Shown piece by piece: positions 22,924 through 35,997 of a DNA stretch of 64,000 nt; within the stretch, counting starts at the first letter, position 1, and each line of letters opens with the position of its first letter. The notes below the pieces were generated by a model that saw nothing but the letters and a program-made list of their open reading frames with translations, was not told the origin of the DNA and searched no databases. The position numbers and the translations under genes were made by a program. The stretch covers positions 178,036,784 to 178,100,783 of the forward strand of contig CM066320.1 in NCBI GenBank assembly GCA_033807775.1. Direction: 5' to 3'. The stretch is from Saussurea involucrata. Its lineage: Eukaryota > Streptophyta > Magnoliopsida > Asterales > Asteraceae.

Positions 22924-23788
22924 TGTTAATGCCAAAAATCGCACCAAAGTACAACTTAAGGTCGATGTGGACTTTAACAACTAAAGAAAGGAATCATTCG
23001 ACAAAAGCGTGCGACAAAGACGAAAATATAAATGAGACAGAGTTTTTGGTGACGCGGGAAAAACCTCAACGAGGAAAAAAACCCGCAGACGACTATGGAA
23101 GTCGTCGCTGCACTATGGTCGCCAAACAGGGGCAATGTCCTTGTGTTTCTGGTGTCGATCGTACAAAGATTACAATACAAATGAAGGAAAGACTTCGAAA
23201 ATGTAAAGTAACAAGTGTTTTCTAATGTAAAACAGTGTGCGTCGTGTGTAAAAGTGAAGTGTCGTGTGCTGATGTCGTGCGTCGAGAGCGATTCTTCTGT
23301 GAGCAATTTCTGTGCTTCAAATGTTCTTCATAGTTCGAGTGCTTGTGTCTGATGTTCTATGTTGTATCTGTGTTCCGTCATTTGAAATGATGATTCTCCT
23401 TGATTATTATAGTCTTCGGGCACTTTAATTGGTTCATTAAGGACTTTGGTAACTGCCGTAACGGTCGATGTCTTTAATGCGGGATTAGATGTTCTTAACT
23501 GACTTCTTCGGTTATAGCCGTTGTCCATTAATGGTGTTGACTCCTGCATTAAACATTGAACAAACATAACAGTCGTATAGCGCGTTAGTCGGTCGAGGTC
23601 GCATGGTTTTATGCGACGGTCGTGTGAACTAGGCGACGTCGAGGTCGAGTGTCGTGAGGTAAAAGACTTTCGATTTTATCTTTAATCGTGAGAGAAAGTA
23701 CTATGCTTTTACCTTCGTTATAACAAAAAGGAATAGGTGTTTTCCTTACCTTGGTCGTGGTCGAGACTGGTGAAATTTTTCACAAACA
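22924..23788 (-). repeat. Left LTR of the 23-29 kb Tat element
   Basis: 865 bp, TGTTAATGCC...CACAAACA on the plus strand. The minus-strand polypurine tract (TTTTGGGGGCAAAC) lies right of it. Confidence 0.85.
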
Positions 23789-25000
23789 GTTTGCCCCCAA
23801 AATTTGAAAGTAGGATGGCAAATTCGAAATTTAAGTTTTGCTTGTCGGGTGCTCGGGATCGTGACACGTGTTGAGAATTATCTTGGAATTGGATTAGTCC
23901 AATTCTAACTGAACGAGAAGTTGAAAAGGAAACGGGATCGTGTCGTCATACTGACGCATGATGATGCTTACCAGCTGTCGCTGCCAGGTGTCGACGATCT
24001 AAGGGACGAGGGAACGCGTGCTGGTCATCAAGAGACTCGTCCTGACATGATATTTTGCATAAATAGATTAGGAATGGATCGTTTTCTTTTGTGGCCTTCG
24101 AAAAGTTTCTAAAGCGAGATTTCTTGTTGTTTTTTGCTCAATATTTTCCAAAATTGCTAGGATTTCTAACTTGCTGAAAATCTTTCGAAACTTTTGAGCG
24201 TCTATATAAGATATAGTTTTTCAATCTTTCTCAAGTCTCCAAAGGTCGATGACCCATTGAGAGTTATTCTGTATGAGTTGGTGAAGTTATTGATTGCGAT
24301 AGATGCAACATTCGTGGATCCTGCGCTACTGGCGACGATGTCCTCAGTAGCCACGTCAACCCTTCATCAGCCGACGAGGGCAAGGGTGAAAAGACGGGAG
24401 AGGGTGAGGAGGACGTTATAACGATCAGCTCTATGCTGCCGGCGGTCTTCCTGATTGACTGTGTCCTTGTCGGGACGGAGTTAGTTCCGCATCCGGGGAA
24501 ATATCAGCTCCTATCTTTCGAGGAGCATTTTTGAGGGGTCTCCGTCGTAAAAACGGGACTGCATATGGCCATACAAGCGTTCGTTGTAAGTTTTTCTTTC
24601 AAAACTCATGTTTTCGATGTTTTTCTTAGTTTGACATATTCGTTTTTACAGATGCTTCGATCTCTGCTCATTCGATATGCGAAGACAGAGAAGTCGTTTG
24701 GACCGGAAGTCGATCGTCGAGAGCGTCATATTCCTTCCTCCAACCTTTAACATTAATCTTAAGAGTCACATTCTCAAAATACTGTGGACTCTTCTTTATC
24801 ACATGTCGCGGCAAAATGTTGGGAGACAGCCCTGTCATACTCGTTTGATCCTTGCATAAGCTCCTTAACGTGCATCGAGGATTTAAGGGTCGAGACTTCG
24901 GGCTGAGTATGCGATCGACACACTTCCCTATTTTCGGTTTTACGAACTATGTTTTTCATGCTCGCCCGTGGGTGGTCGAGTTATTGGCATGTAATGAGTC
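23789..25000 (+). pseudogene. Decayed antisense accessory gene of the 23-29 kb Tat element
   Basis: The plus-strand layout parallels the better preserved copy at 52472-55667: a TATATAAG box at 24203-24210, short remnants of the coding blocks, and a GTAAGT...ACAG splice-like pair around 24588-24650 at the position of intron 3 of the other copy. No continuous frame remains. Confidence 0.55.
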
Positions 25001-25425
25001 TTGACTGTGTTTTTGTTTTCGAATACTCGACCGTCGGTCGTTCGTATGTAACCGTTTGTTTCGCAAATGAAGTTCATCCTTTTGTTGAACTCACGCTTTT
25101 ATCTTGATTGACATATGCCGTAGATAAATGTAAAATTCGCCAAGTATATAATGAGCGAAGAATCGTGCGACTTAGGCATTCATTGCAATATAACGATGAA
25201 AACATAAATTATTTGAATTTCATTGATAAACTCGAATATACATCATCGATGAGTACAAATTTTTCTAAGTTCAGAAACTTAGGTCGAGGGGCCGTTTAGA
25301 CCTTGCGATCGTGTAACTAGATCGTACGCTGAAACTTGGATCATGTGCCCCTGTGATAAAATGATCAAGTCCTATACTTGGGCACTTATGTCATATGTTC
25401 ATGCGATAGAATTTTGTCAAAGGTC

Positions 25426-25448
25426 GGTCGTTTGGCTAATCAACGACC
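25426..25448. terminator. Conserved hairpin between antisense gene and pol (copy 1)
   Basis: GGTCGTT-loop-AACGACC, followed by CTCCGATGTTTAAGTCAGTAA. The corresponding site in the other Tat element is at 56184-56205. It lies where the two convergent genes end; a role in 3'-end formation is inference. Confidence 0.4.
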
Positions 25449-25462
25449 CTCCGATGTTTAAG

Positions 25463-28400
25463 TCAGTAATTTATCAAGATGAATAGAAATTTGTATAAGA
25501 GGAAAGTGTGTTCAAAAGAAATACTTTTTAGGTGCGTTGCATTCCAACTACGCGGAATTTCTTGATTGTCTAGGGTCTGGAGCCGATAGGCTCCGTTACC
25601 AACGACTTCGGAGATGCGGTAAGGACCTTCCCATTTAATGGAAAGCTTCCCTGCATTGAGCTCTTGAGTGTTTTGGAACACTCGACGGAGGACGTAGTCG
25701 CCTTCTTGAAAGATTTTGGCTTTGACGTGTTTATTGAATGTCGCTCGACTGCTTGTTTCTGTGACGCCATTCTGATCAAGGCTGATTCTCTGAGCTCTTC
25801 GAGGGCGTCGAGGTCATAACTTAAATCAACCAGGTTATGGTCGACGGAAGTATGCCTCGAGGTTGGGAGCTGGACTTCGATCGGCAAGACTGCTTCGCAA
25901 CCTAGACGAGAGAGAAAGGGGTTTGACATGTGGACGTGCGTGGCGTCGTGCGATTTGCCCACAGGACTGAAGGGAGTTCTTCGACCCATCTTCCCTTTGC
26001 AGCTTTTAGCCTTTTCTTGATCGAAGCTACAATGGTCTTATTGCTTGACTCAGCGAGTCCATTGGCTTGAGGATATCTGGGGGTCGTGGTCGTCAGCTTG
26101 ATGCTCCTGTCTTCGCAGAATTGTTGGGTCCTGTCGCTTATGAATTGGGATCCGTTGTCACAGACGATTTCGGATGGAATCCCAAATCTGCATATGATGT
26201 TAGTCTGGATAAAAGAGATGACTTTTTTGTCCCTTACTTGGGAAAAAGCAGTCGCTTCAACCCATTTGGAAAAATAATCGGTGAGTACAAGGAGGAATAC
26301 CTTTTGTCCCAGGGCCGGGGGTAGCTTGCCGACAATATCCATTCCCTATCTCATGAAGGGCCATGGGATAAACGTCGAGTGCAAGGGTTCAGAGGGTTTA
26401 TGTGACATACCTGAGTGTCGTTGACAAGGATCACAGTTCTGGACATACTGGACGGCGTCTTGCCGCAGTGTTGGCCAAAAATACCCTTGTCGAGAGATAC
26501 GATTAGCCAAACTGCGACCGCCTGAATGATTACCACATTCACCGTTGTGCATCTCTTGAAGAATTTTTCTGGGCCTGTCTCTTGCTAATGACGCATCTTA
26601 GGTTTAAACCTGTCGATGATCGTCGATAGAGCTTATCCCCAACTATGACATATTTAGATGCCTTGAATCTGATCTTCCGGGCTTCCATCTTGTCTTCTGG
26701 AAGTTGGTCGTGCGCGGGGAAATTTCGGATGTCGCACGACCAATCTTCTCCTTCCTCTTCGATTTGGGTGACATCGATGTTTTCGATGGACGATGTCGCC
26801 AGATGGATCATGGGAATAGCGTCGAATATAGGTTCGACCAAAGCAGACCCGAGATTTTCTAAAGCATCGGCCTGAGTATTCTGGTCTCTCGGGATTTGTT
26901 CGATAGAAAAGGATTTAAATTTTTCGGATTTTTCTTTTGCTACCTTTAAGTACGCTGTCATTTTTGAATCTTTGGCCGCGAATTCTCCATTGATCTGGTT
27001 TACCACCATGAGAGAATCGCAGGCCATATTCATTCCTATGATCAGGGCCTCGTATTCAGCTTCGTTATTGGTGGTTTTGAAATCGCACTGGATCGAATAT
27101 ACCATCTTGCCCCCCTGTGGCGACTTCAAGACGACGCCTAGTCCTGAACCTCTAGCGTTGGATGAACCGTCGACATGTAAGATCCAAGGCGTGTCGTTGT
27201 GAGTCGCCACAGCTGACACTTTGAGTTCTGCTTCTCTCTCCAGTTCAGGGCTGAAATCAGCGATGAAGTCTGCCAAGGCTTGTGATTTGATCGCGGTCCT
27301 GGGTTTGAAATCGATGTCGTAACTGCTGAGATATATACTCCATTTCGCTAGGCGACCTGTCAACTCAGGTTTTCTTAAGACAGACTTAAGAGGAAAGTTA
27401 GTTACGACAGTAATAGGATGCGATTCAAAATAATGTCGCAGTTTTTTAGCAGCTGTGACTAGCGACAAGAGCAATTTTTCCATAGAAGAATACCTGGTTT
27501 CTGCGTCCAGAAGAGATTTACTTACATAGTAGATTGGCAGTTGTTGCTTTTCATCTTCTCGTGTTAGGACGACACTTACCGCGTTTGGACTAACAGCCAG
27601 ATATAGTTGCAAGACTTCATGATCGCGAGGTTTCGACAATAAGGGAGGCGACGTCATGTACTCTTTAAGTTTTTGCAATGCCCTCTCATGGCCGTCGGTC
27701 CAGTCGAAGCCTCTATTTTTCCTGAGGACATTGTAAAACAGATTACATTTATCTGAGGATCGAGAGATAAACTTGTTCAGCGCTGCTACTCGACCAGTGA
27801 GCTTCTGGACCTCCTTGAAATTTCTAGGAGATTTTATTTCGATAATCGCTTTTATCTGGTCTGGATTAGCCTCGATTCCTCGACGAGTGACCATGTAGCC
27901 CAAGAACTTCCCAGCGCTAACACCGAGGGAACATTTCGTCGGGTTAAGCTTCATGCTGTATTCCCGAAGGATGTCGAACGATTGCCTCAGATGCTCGACG
28001 TGGTCGATGGCTTGCTTCGATTTGACCAACATATCGTCGATATATACCTCCATCGTGTCGCCAAGACGGTCTTTGAACATCTTGTTCACCAGGCGCTGGT
28101 AAGTAGATCCTGCATTTTTTAGTCCGAAAGGCATAACCTTATAACAATAAATACCTCGGTCTGTCATAAATGCGGTTTTTTCTTGGTCCTCGGCGTGCAT
28201 TAGGATTTGATTATATACGGAATAGGCATCCATGAACGTCAGTAATTCATGCCCCGCTGTCGCGTCGACCATGTCATCGATGTGAGGTAGTGGAAAGGGA
28301 TCTTTTGGACAAGCTTTATTGAGGTCTGTGAAGTCGATACAGACTCTCCATTTGCCATTTTTCTTCGCGACAACCACGACGTTAGCCAGCCAATCGGGGT

Positions 28401-28797
28401 ACTTTACTTCTCGAATCTACCCTGTTTTGAGAAGGTTGTCGACTTCGTCGTTTATCACCTTATTCCTTTCAGGAGCAAACTTCCTTCGCTTCTGTTTGAT
28501 AGGCTTGAACGATGTGTCGACGTTGAGCTTGTGGGAGATGACATTAGGATCTATGCCAACCATATCTTCATGCGACCAGGCAAAACAGTCAGCATATTCC
28601 TGCAAAAAAGATATTAATTTTTCCCTGAGACAGGGACTGAGGGATGATCCGATAAAGATTTTTTGCTCAGGCTTGCTTTGATCGAGGATGACTTCCTCCA
28701 GGCGATAATCGTTGACTGCTATAGGAGCATCTTGTGCATTTTCGAGCCCCTCACGTGATGGGATGGCAGTTGGTTCTGGGTTTTCACTATTCGCCAT
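25463..28797 (-). pseudogene. Tat pol: RT, RNase H (two types) and integrase, broken
   Basis: From 28797 downward: a start fused to the pre-RT linker (EEVILDQSKPEQK), an in-frame TAG at 28414-28416, then RT (WRVCIDFTDLNKACPKD, VYIDDMLVKSK), RNase H, and a second RNase H-like domain (WILHVDGSSNARGSGLGVVL) typical of the Tat lineage. Integrase follows: a zinc part (26346-26552), then the core with LTDYFSKW, VCDNGSQF and NGLAESSN, and a C-terminal part to 25463. Breaks: the stop at 28414, a frame change near 26540, a stop near 26343 and a frame change near 25950. Gag and protease, expected upstream, are absent because the leader joins directly to the linker. Confidence 0.9.
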
Positions 28798-28897
28798 TTT
28801 CTTGAAACAGAGAACAGAAGGACTACAAGCAACCGTTAGTAAGACGCACGTTCGTCGAAGATTTTCTCTAGATGAGGTCCCATGGATGGCGCGAAAC

Positions 28898-29371
28898 TGT
28901 TAATGCCAAAAATCGCACCAAAGTACAACTTAAGGTCGATGTGGACTTTAACAACTAAAGAAAGGAATCATTCGACAAAAGCATGCGACAAAGACGAAAA
29001 TATAAATGAGACAGAGATTTTGGTGACGCGGGAAAAACCTCAACGAGGAAAAAAACCCGCGGACGACTGTGGAAGTCGTCGCTGCACTATGGTCGCTAAA
29101 CAAGGGCGATGTCCTTGTGTTTCTGGTGTCGATCGTACAAAGATTACAATACAAATGAAGGAAAGACTTCGAAAATGTAAAGTAACAAGTGTTTTCTAAT
29201 TTAAAACAGTGTGCGTCGTGTGTAAAAGTGAAGTGTCGTGTGCTGATGTCGTGCGTCGAGAGCGATTCTTCTGTGAGCGATTTCTGTGCTTCAAATGTCT
29301 TCAGAGTTCGGGTGCTTGTGTCTGATGTTCTATGTTGTATCTGTGTTCCGTCCTTTGAAATGATGATTCTC
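28898..29371 (-). repeat. Right direct LTR (truncated) of the 23-29 kb Tat element
   Basis: 474 bp matching the first half of the left LTR, ending abruptly at a TCTC shared by both partners of the junction. Confidence 0.85.
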
Positions 29372-29481
29372 ATTTATATTTTCGTCTTTGTCGCACGCTT
29401 TTGTCGAATGATTTCTTTCTTTAGTTGTTAAAGTCCACATCGACCTTAAGTTGTACTTTGGTGCGATTTTTGGCATTAAGA
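29372..29481 (+). repeat. Inverted LTR terminus at the right end of the Tat insertion
   Basis: Reverse complement of the first ~110 bp of the LTR, ending GGCATTAAGA (expected GGCATTAACA), followed directly by the target duplication GACTC. Confidence 0.85.
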
Positions 29482-29486
29482 GACTC

Positions 29487-30785
29487 CATCATGGGGAATA
29501 ATACTTGGGTATTATCGGACTTGCCACCGGGTTGTAAACCTTTGGGATGCAAGTGGATCTTCAAAAGGAAGATGAAAGCGGATGGATCAATCGACAAGTT
29601 CAAAGCTCGATTAGTAATCCAAGGCTTTAGGCAACGGGAAGGCATCAATTATTTTGATACCTATGCCCCGGTAGCAAGGATCTCCACAATTAGATTGTTG
29701 ATAGCCTTAGGAGCTATCCACAATTTAGTGATTCACCAAATGGATGTCAAAACGGCATTCTTGAATGGTGACTTGGAGGAGGAAGTTTTACATGAAACAA
29801 CCGGAAGGTTTTGTTATGCCCGGGATGGAGCATAAGGTGTGTAAACTTGTAAAATCATTGTATGGACTGAAACAAGCACCCAAACAATGGCATCAGAAAT
29901 TTGATGAGGTTATCTTGTCCAACGGTTTTATGATAAACCAAGCGGACAAGTGTGTATATAGCAAATTTGACACATCCGGTAACGGTGTAATCATTTGCTT
30001 ATACGTTGACGACATGTTGATCTTTGGCACCGACCAAAATCAAGTTGAAAAAACCAAAGAGTTTTTGTCGTCGAGTTTCTCCATGAAAGATATGGGAGAG
30101 GCGGAGGTGATTCTTTGAATAAGGATCAAGCATGAGAACAAAGGGATTGCAATTATGCAATCTCATTACATTGAGAAAGTATTAAAGAAATTTAATTTCT
30201 TTGATTGTTCTCCGGTGAGTACTCCATGGGATCCGAGTGTGAAACTTATGCCCAACACGGGTGAAACGGTGTCACAACTCGAGTACTCAAAGGCTATTGG
30301 ATGCTTGATGTATGCCATGACAAGCATTAGGCCGGATATCGCTTTTGCCATAGGAAAGTTGAGTAGGTTTACTAGTAATCCTAGTATTCATCATTGGCAA
30401 GCGATAAGACGAGTATTCAAATACTTGAAGAAAACCATTGATTATGGTTTGTCATATGTCGGGTTTCCTTCGATATTAGAGGGATACTCGGATGCAAGTT
30501 GGATTACCAACTTAGAAGATCGCTCTTCTACGAGTGGTTGGGTGTACGTGCTTGGGGGAGGTGCCATATCATGGGCTTCCAAGAAGCAAACTTGCATCAC
30601 GAGTTCGACTATGGAGTCGGAATTTGTGGCATTAGCCGCTGCCGGTAAAGAGGCGGAGTAGCTAAGGAATTTGGTCCATGAAATTCCGTTATGGCCGAAA
30701 CCAATATCACCCATTTCTATCCGTTGTGATAGTGAGGCTACTTTGGCTAAAGCTTATAGTCAAGTATATAATGGCAAGTCTAGAC
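29487..30785 (+). pseudogene. Copia reverse transcriptase and RNase H (middle part)
   Basis: It resumes after the Tat insertion with NTWVLSDLPPGCKPLGCKW, then the RT core ARLVIQGFRQREGINYFDT and the catalytic CLYVDDMLIFG at about 30000. RNase H follows (EGYSDASWITN, SSTMESEFVAL). Disruptions: a frameshift between 29765 and 29835, a TGA at 30116-30118 and a TAG at 30660-30662. The reading is then cut at 30785 by a solo LTR. Confidence 0.9.
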
Positions 30786-33418
30786 TGTAACATCCCAAAT
30801 TTTCGTTGTATAAGGTTGTGAATTACAAATTAACTTGGGGTTAAGTTTGTAATTGTTTATAAGTGTTGCTTGAGATAGATTTTCATTTGTAGGGTTGGTT
30901 GTGCAATTCCTTGAAAGTTAGAGGTTTACTTGGTAAGAGTCCTATGACTCATGTTTTATCAAGGTTGAGGTGTCATCAATTAAGGCATACAAGACTAATT
31001 GTGAGTGTGAGATTTTGTGTTTTGGTGTGTGTATTGCGGTTTGAGAAAAGAAAACCGAGAGAGAGATTGAGATAGAGAAATCGAGCAAAGAGAAGGAGAA
31101 GGAATAGCAGAAATCATTCAAGGTGTTGTGGGTTTGAAGAATCATAAGGTAAGCAATTCATTTAAATTCTTCATTTTAGTAGTAAAAGTGTTCTTAGAAG
31201 ATTTTGATGGGTTTTGAGTAAATTGTGATGATTATAAGAATATGAGTTTTAGGATATGTTAAGATAAGTGTATTAAACATATCTGCAAATTGGCATAAAC
31301 AATCATAAGAGAAAAACTGCAAATTCTGGGTTTAAGATTGAACAGAGTGGACTGAGACTTGGATGAACATCATCGAAGTCGCAACCTTGAGTTGCGACAT
31401 TCATAGTTGTCGCAGTGGGCAGTTGCGATTTGGTAGTGGAGTCGCAATAGACCGTTGCGACTTGGAGTTGGAGTCGCAACCGTTGATTGCGACTTGGTAC
31501 TGTAGTCGCAACCGTGGACTGCGACTTGAGGTGGAATCGCAATGGTGAGTTGCGACTTGGGGTGAAATCGCAACAGTTGGTTGCGATCTGGAATTGGAAT
31601 CGCAATAGTTGACTGCGATTTCAGTCCATTGCGACTTGAGATGTAATTTTTAGAAATTAAGGATTTTCAGTTGTAGAGGGTTCTGTTTTGGAAAATTAAT
31701 ATCAGTATATGTAAACCGAATAATACAGTAAGCTGTGGTAGTGAAGAAAGGAGTCTTACGAGTTAAAAAGGACTAAAAGGAGTGATAACACATCAGGTGA
31801 GTTTATTCAACTCTCTTTAAAATCCAGTAATTAATATTGAATTAGACGTTTTATATGTATGCATGAATATGTTTTATATGGACTTGATTAAAATCCGAGA
31901 TAAGCCAAGAGAGCGATTAAAAGTTGTGCTATGTTGATTTCCATGCTAAAATTTCTAAAGGGTGAGTTACCTATGAAGTTGATGATCTAGTACTTATTAT
32001 TATCTTGTATGCGAAGCTGAATTATCTACTACATGCAATTTGCTATATGGTTATGAACTCTAAATATGATTTGAAGCTTCATTGAGTTAAACTATAAAGA
32101 TCCATCCATGAGTTCAAAAATACAGATTAACAACTGATATATATGTTAACTCTCGTGTTAAATTACTATGAGGGGATTGTTAAGAAGTTGATGAACCAGA
32201 ATTATTCATATTCCTTATAATGAGTATGATTATCTACTATATGAAATATGTGATATGATTATGAACTCGGAATGTGATTTGAAGTTTTATTGAGAGAAAT
32301 TATAAAAGCCTATCCATGAGTCCAAAAATATAGATAACAATTGAGATGGTGATTTCGTACCCGATTACAGAGGATGAATAGTAAAGAGATTGAGATGAGG
32401 AGATAATAATATTCTTTATTTTATATATAGAATATGTTTGGAGAAATGATACATTAAATGCCGGGCGCATATCATAGTATCGATCATTACATATATTGCG
32501 TTATGTGCTTTGTGCTTTTACTAAAATAGGCACCCGGTCTTCGGGGGCACTTGGGTACGGTATAATGGGAACCGATTACTCGCCATAGACCAAAGGGGTG
32601 TAATTTTAGTAATTGGGTGAACCTCGAACCATCGTGAGTCCCGATTGAGTATCGCGATATTATAATCCCATTGGGACCATTGATGCAGAGGTGGAATGTG
32701 GAATAGGCAGATTTTGATTTGTAATTCCCATTTCGATTTATGGAAGATCAGAGATTTCCATTGTTTTCGGGAAGATCGGAGATTTCCCTGTGATGAGAGG
32801 AAGATTAGAGATAGGCATAAAGTAATTTGTAATCTCTACTTCCTGATTAAGAAATAGGCAAGTTTTGACTTGTAATTTCTTGTGTGTGAATATTGGTTGT
32901 GAATCTGGAATGATTCAGAGTTAATTCTTATTTTGTTGTTACGATTAAATGAGTTAGTCATAGGAATGGGAGTGGAGTAGATTCCCCGATTTGGAAAGGA
33001 GTTGTCGTACGGTAAGATGGGTGAGAACAGGTTTGAGTTATCTGTTCATATTTTAATTATTAAATTTTATTTTGATTTGAGTATTCTCACTAGGCGAAAG
33101 CCTAATGTTTCAAGTTGAATCTTCTTACCAGGTACAAGCTCCGGGAAGTAGCGGGAACGAGAGAAGAGAACTTTTGGAGAGATTCAGACTTAGAGATAAC
33201 AAAGGATCTAGTTATTCTTTGAAGTCTTTGCGACAGTTGTTTAGATAATTCGATTAATCTGATTGTTATGAGGTGATTAGATTAATAAGTTATTTAAGTA
33301 ATGTCAATTATATATAGAAACCTTTCGTTTGATCCTCAGGCTATATAAGTTTGAAAGTTTTTGATCATAACTGGTGGAAATTTCAAGGTTTAAATTAACT
33401 CTGTTTTAGGGTGTTTCA
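30786..33418 (+). mobile_element. Solo LTR (2.6 kb, Ty3 type) in the Copia element
   Basis: TGTAACATCCC...GGGTGTTTCA, flanked by TAGAC (30781-30785 and 33419-33423). There is no coding region, primer site or second LTR, so it arose by LTR-LTR recombination. The family is probably Tekay-like from its ends. A hairpin array lies at 31377-31640. Confidence 0.85.
31377..31640 (+). repeat. Array of about seven GTCGCAA/TTGCGAC hairpins
   Basis: Units of about 36 bp, each with an arm AGTCGCAA, a 7-9 nt loop and TTGCGACT. Later units use AATCGCA...TGCGATT, with both arms changed together. Confidence 0.75.
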
Positions 33419-33423
33419 TAGAC

Positions 33424-34077
33424 ACTTAGGTGTTAGACATAGCATGATTCGCGAGCTAATCACGAATGGGGTGATTTCGGTTGAATTTTTTCGGTCGCAA
33501 CAAAATCTAGCGGACCACTTGACGAAGGGGTTAGCTAGGGACTTGGTTCACAAGTCGGTGATAGGGATGGGATTAAAGTCCATCTAAATCTCTAATGGTG
33601 AGATACCCAATTCCATTCTAATACAACATTAGAAGTTGAATTCAATGGGAAAGCTCACTCTAAGGGGTTGGAGCACAAGATGATCATCCCACGGTATGTG
33701 CTCGGTACTGCAAGTGAAGGAGGTAATAGTTCTTTTGTAAAAATGCATGTGCAGGTGCATGATGAAAGTGTGGCCGCTTCAAGAAGCTTGGACTTGGCTT
33801 TGATGCACTCACGAATGGATAAGGACACATGGCCTGTATAGTGTCAAGTTTAAACTTTAGAGAATCATTTAAATTCATGTGTATGTTATCTTCTGGTACT
33901 CAAATGGGTTGAAGGGTTCAATCCATAGGACACCCGGATTCTCGAGTATTTGAAATGTGTAATGTACTAAGATGGAAATTCAATCTTCTAGATATTTTCG
34001 TTTATGCATGAGTTTGTTTTCCTATATTGGATATTTCTTTTTTGTGAATCAAGGATTGCACTAAAATGGGGGAGGAA
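33424..34077 (+). pseudogene. Copia RNase H C-terminus and 3' untranslated region
   Basis: After the solo LTR the Copia frame continues with RHSMIRELITNGVISVEF and ADHLTKGLARDLV, ending at TAA 33585-33587. From there to 34077 there is no frame; the last 15 bases are the polypurine tract. Confidence 0.85.
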
Positions 34078-34728
34078 TGTTGGTGATTTTAGTGAAATCA
34101 TCGGTTCATTTTATGTAATTGGATTCACAAAGATAATAATGGGGTTGGTAGCTAAGCTATAACATGAGTTAGGGGGTGTGGAGTGCACACTCGTGTAAGC
34201 TAACTAGAACCCGTGATCGTTGGATATGATTGGCGAGTTACAAAGAGGTTTTATGAACTGGGCGTCGGGGCCAGTACTGGCACCAGTTGACTGGCACGGA
34301 GATTGGCGCCACGTTCTGTTAAGTGTGCTGGCGCGGATGGTGGCGCCAGTTGACTGGCGCGGTGACTGGCGCCAACTTCTGTTGTCGTTCACGGGGCCGG
34401 TTGTGGCGCCAGTTGACTGGCGCGGTGACTGGCGCCAGGTTCTGGAATGTTTCCTTCACTTTTGTAACTGCCAACATTAATGTCCACAATCAATCTCATT
34501 TAATGAGATATTATTTTCAGTATCAATATAGGGTCGGTTACGATTCTCAAGGTGTTTAAATAGGATCGATTTCTGCCTAAATTGATACCGAGAATTGAGA
34601 TTATCCTCGAGTGAATTTCGTGATACCCGGGCAGAATAGGGTCGAAATATCACTTAAGGAAAGCGAGCTCTCACGCGATCTCACATTCTTTATCCAAGTA
34701 CTAATCACTCTGTTTCTCCCTCGATTTT
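34078..34728 (+). repeat. Copia 3' LTR (main part; the last 16 bp are at 51066-51081)
   Basis: It starts TGTTGGTGAT and matches the 5' LTR, with an additional ~63-bp repeat unit in the GGCGCCAGT zone (about 34280-34445). It is cut by the Athila insertion at 34728. Confidence 0.9.
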
Positions 34729-35997
34729 TGATAGGCGAGTTTACACCCCCCTAAATCTAACCGCAAGTGTACGGGTCGAAATCAAGTAATAGTACAAAAG
34801 TATGAGTATCGAACACAGGGAACTAGGAACTAAGTATCACAATGACTATAAGATCTATTAACTGAACGGTCGCAATTTTGAGGTTGTTGGTATTAAACTA
34901 ATCAATTGCAACTAACTAAATCAAACACGAGACAGTAAACAAATTAAGGAACTGCGGATAGAGAAAACAGTTGAGGGTTGGAAATCTTAAGGTTTTCACA
35001 TACAAACAGTTGACTCAAAACAATTACCAGTTAATCCCTTTAATGAATACCCAATCTCTAAAATCACCGTGGTTCTTTCTCAAGCAACCACGAATTTTAT
35101 CTTGAAAGTATAAGTTTTATCTCTCGATCTCAACCTATATGATTCAAAACACATTAAACTCCAGATTTTAATAGGACTAAGGCTTACTTGGTATATCTCT
35201 ATCCAATTTCTCACCCTAGGCATGCAATTTCTAGTTCTAGTTAACAATTAATTCTCTCGAACTTAACTGAAAACAAACAAAACAATTGGAAGTTGGCTAA
35301 ACTCACAAAAGCATTAAAACCCAAATCACATGCTTCATTAAATAGGAAAAACTGATAAAAGTCTCAATTCACGTGTTCATAAGCTTAAACCAAGTTCAAA
35401 CCAACTCCCAACATCTAAAGATTAGTTCATGTTGGTGGTGGATAAAAACATAAGAAAAAGAAGAGAAATAGTGTGTGTAAACATGATGATCGTGAACGTG
35501 AAGAATGTAATGGTGAACTCCCTTGTCTCGGCTCTAATCCGATTCTCATCGTGAACTCCTCCTCAATCGATCCTCTATCGTGGCTCCAAAGTACGCAAAA
35601 TGTCTCTGAAAATCTCCCCCAAGCAGCCTACCGTTGCACCTCGAGATTATGACCTAAAATCCGGAAAACACCAAAATATAGAGCTGGAACAGGGACTTAC
35701 GCCACTTGTCCAGTGGCTTGCAAACCGCGGGACAAACCGCGCGGTTTTCCTGATGTGTCCGGATCAGGTTCGGGTCCTGGTTCGGGCACGGGTCTTGGGC
35801 TTGGATCTTGGGCTTCCGTTGGGCTTCATTGTGGCTCTCTTTTGGACTCTTTTTCGCTTCTTTTCTCGATGATTGCCGTCTTTTAGATTACCTGCACATT
35901 TCACTCGATAAACCATAAAATTCCGCCTTTTTGCTAGAACACAAGCCAATCTCATTGGTTTGAGGACCGAAAATAACGCCAAAAAGTGGCGTTATCA
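34729..35997 (-). repeat. Athila 3' LTR
   Basis: 1,269 bp, closely matching 49788-51060; differences include the GGTTCGGG/CTTGG repeat zone near 35770-35820. Confidence 0.9.

Larger units (their letters stand above)
22924..29481 (-). mobile_element. Tat/Retand-type Ty3 element with rearranged right end (gag deleted)
   Basis: Flanked by GACTC (22919-22923 and 29482-29486). The left LTR is 22924-23788, starting TGTTAATGCC. A second direct LTR starts at 28898 but stops at 29371, where an inverted LTR start (29372-29481) takes over, so both outer ends are the same LTR terminus. The minus-strand primer site near 28897 reads GCGCCATCCATGGGACC. RT, RNase H and integrase are present but broken; gag and protease are gone. 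A decayed antisense gene lies at 24200-25000. Confidence 0.85.
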
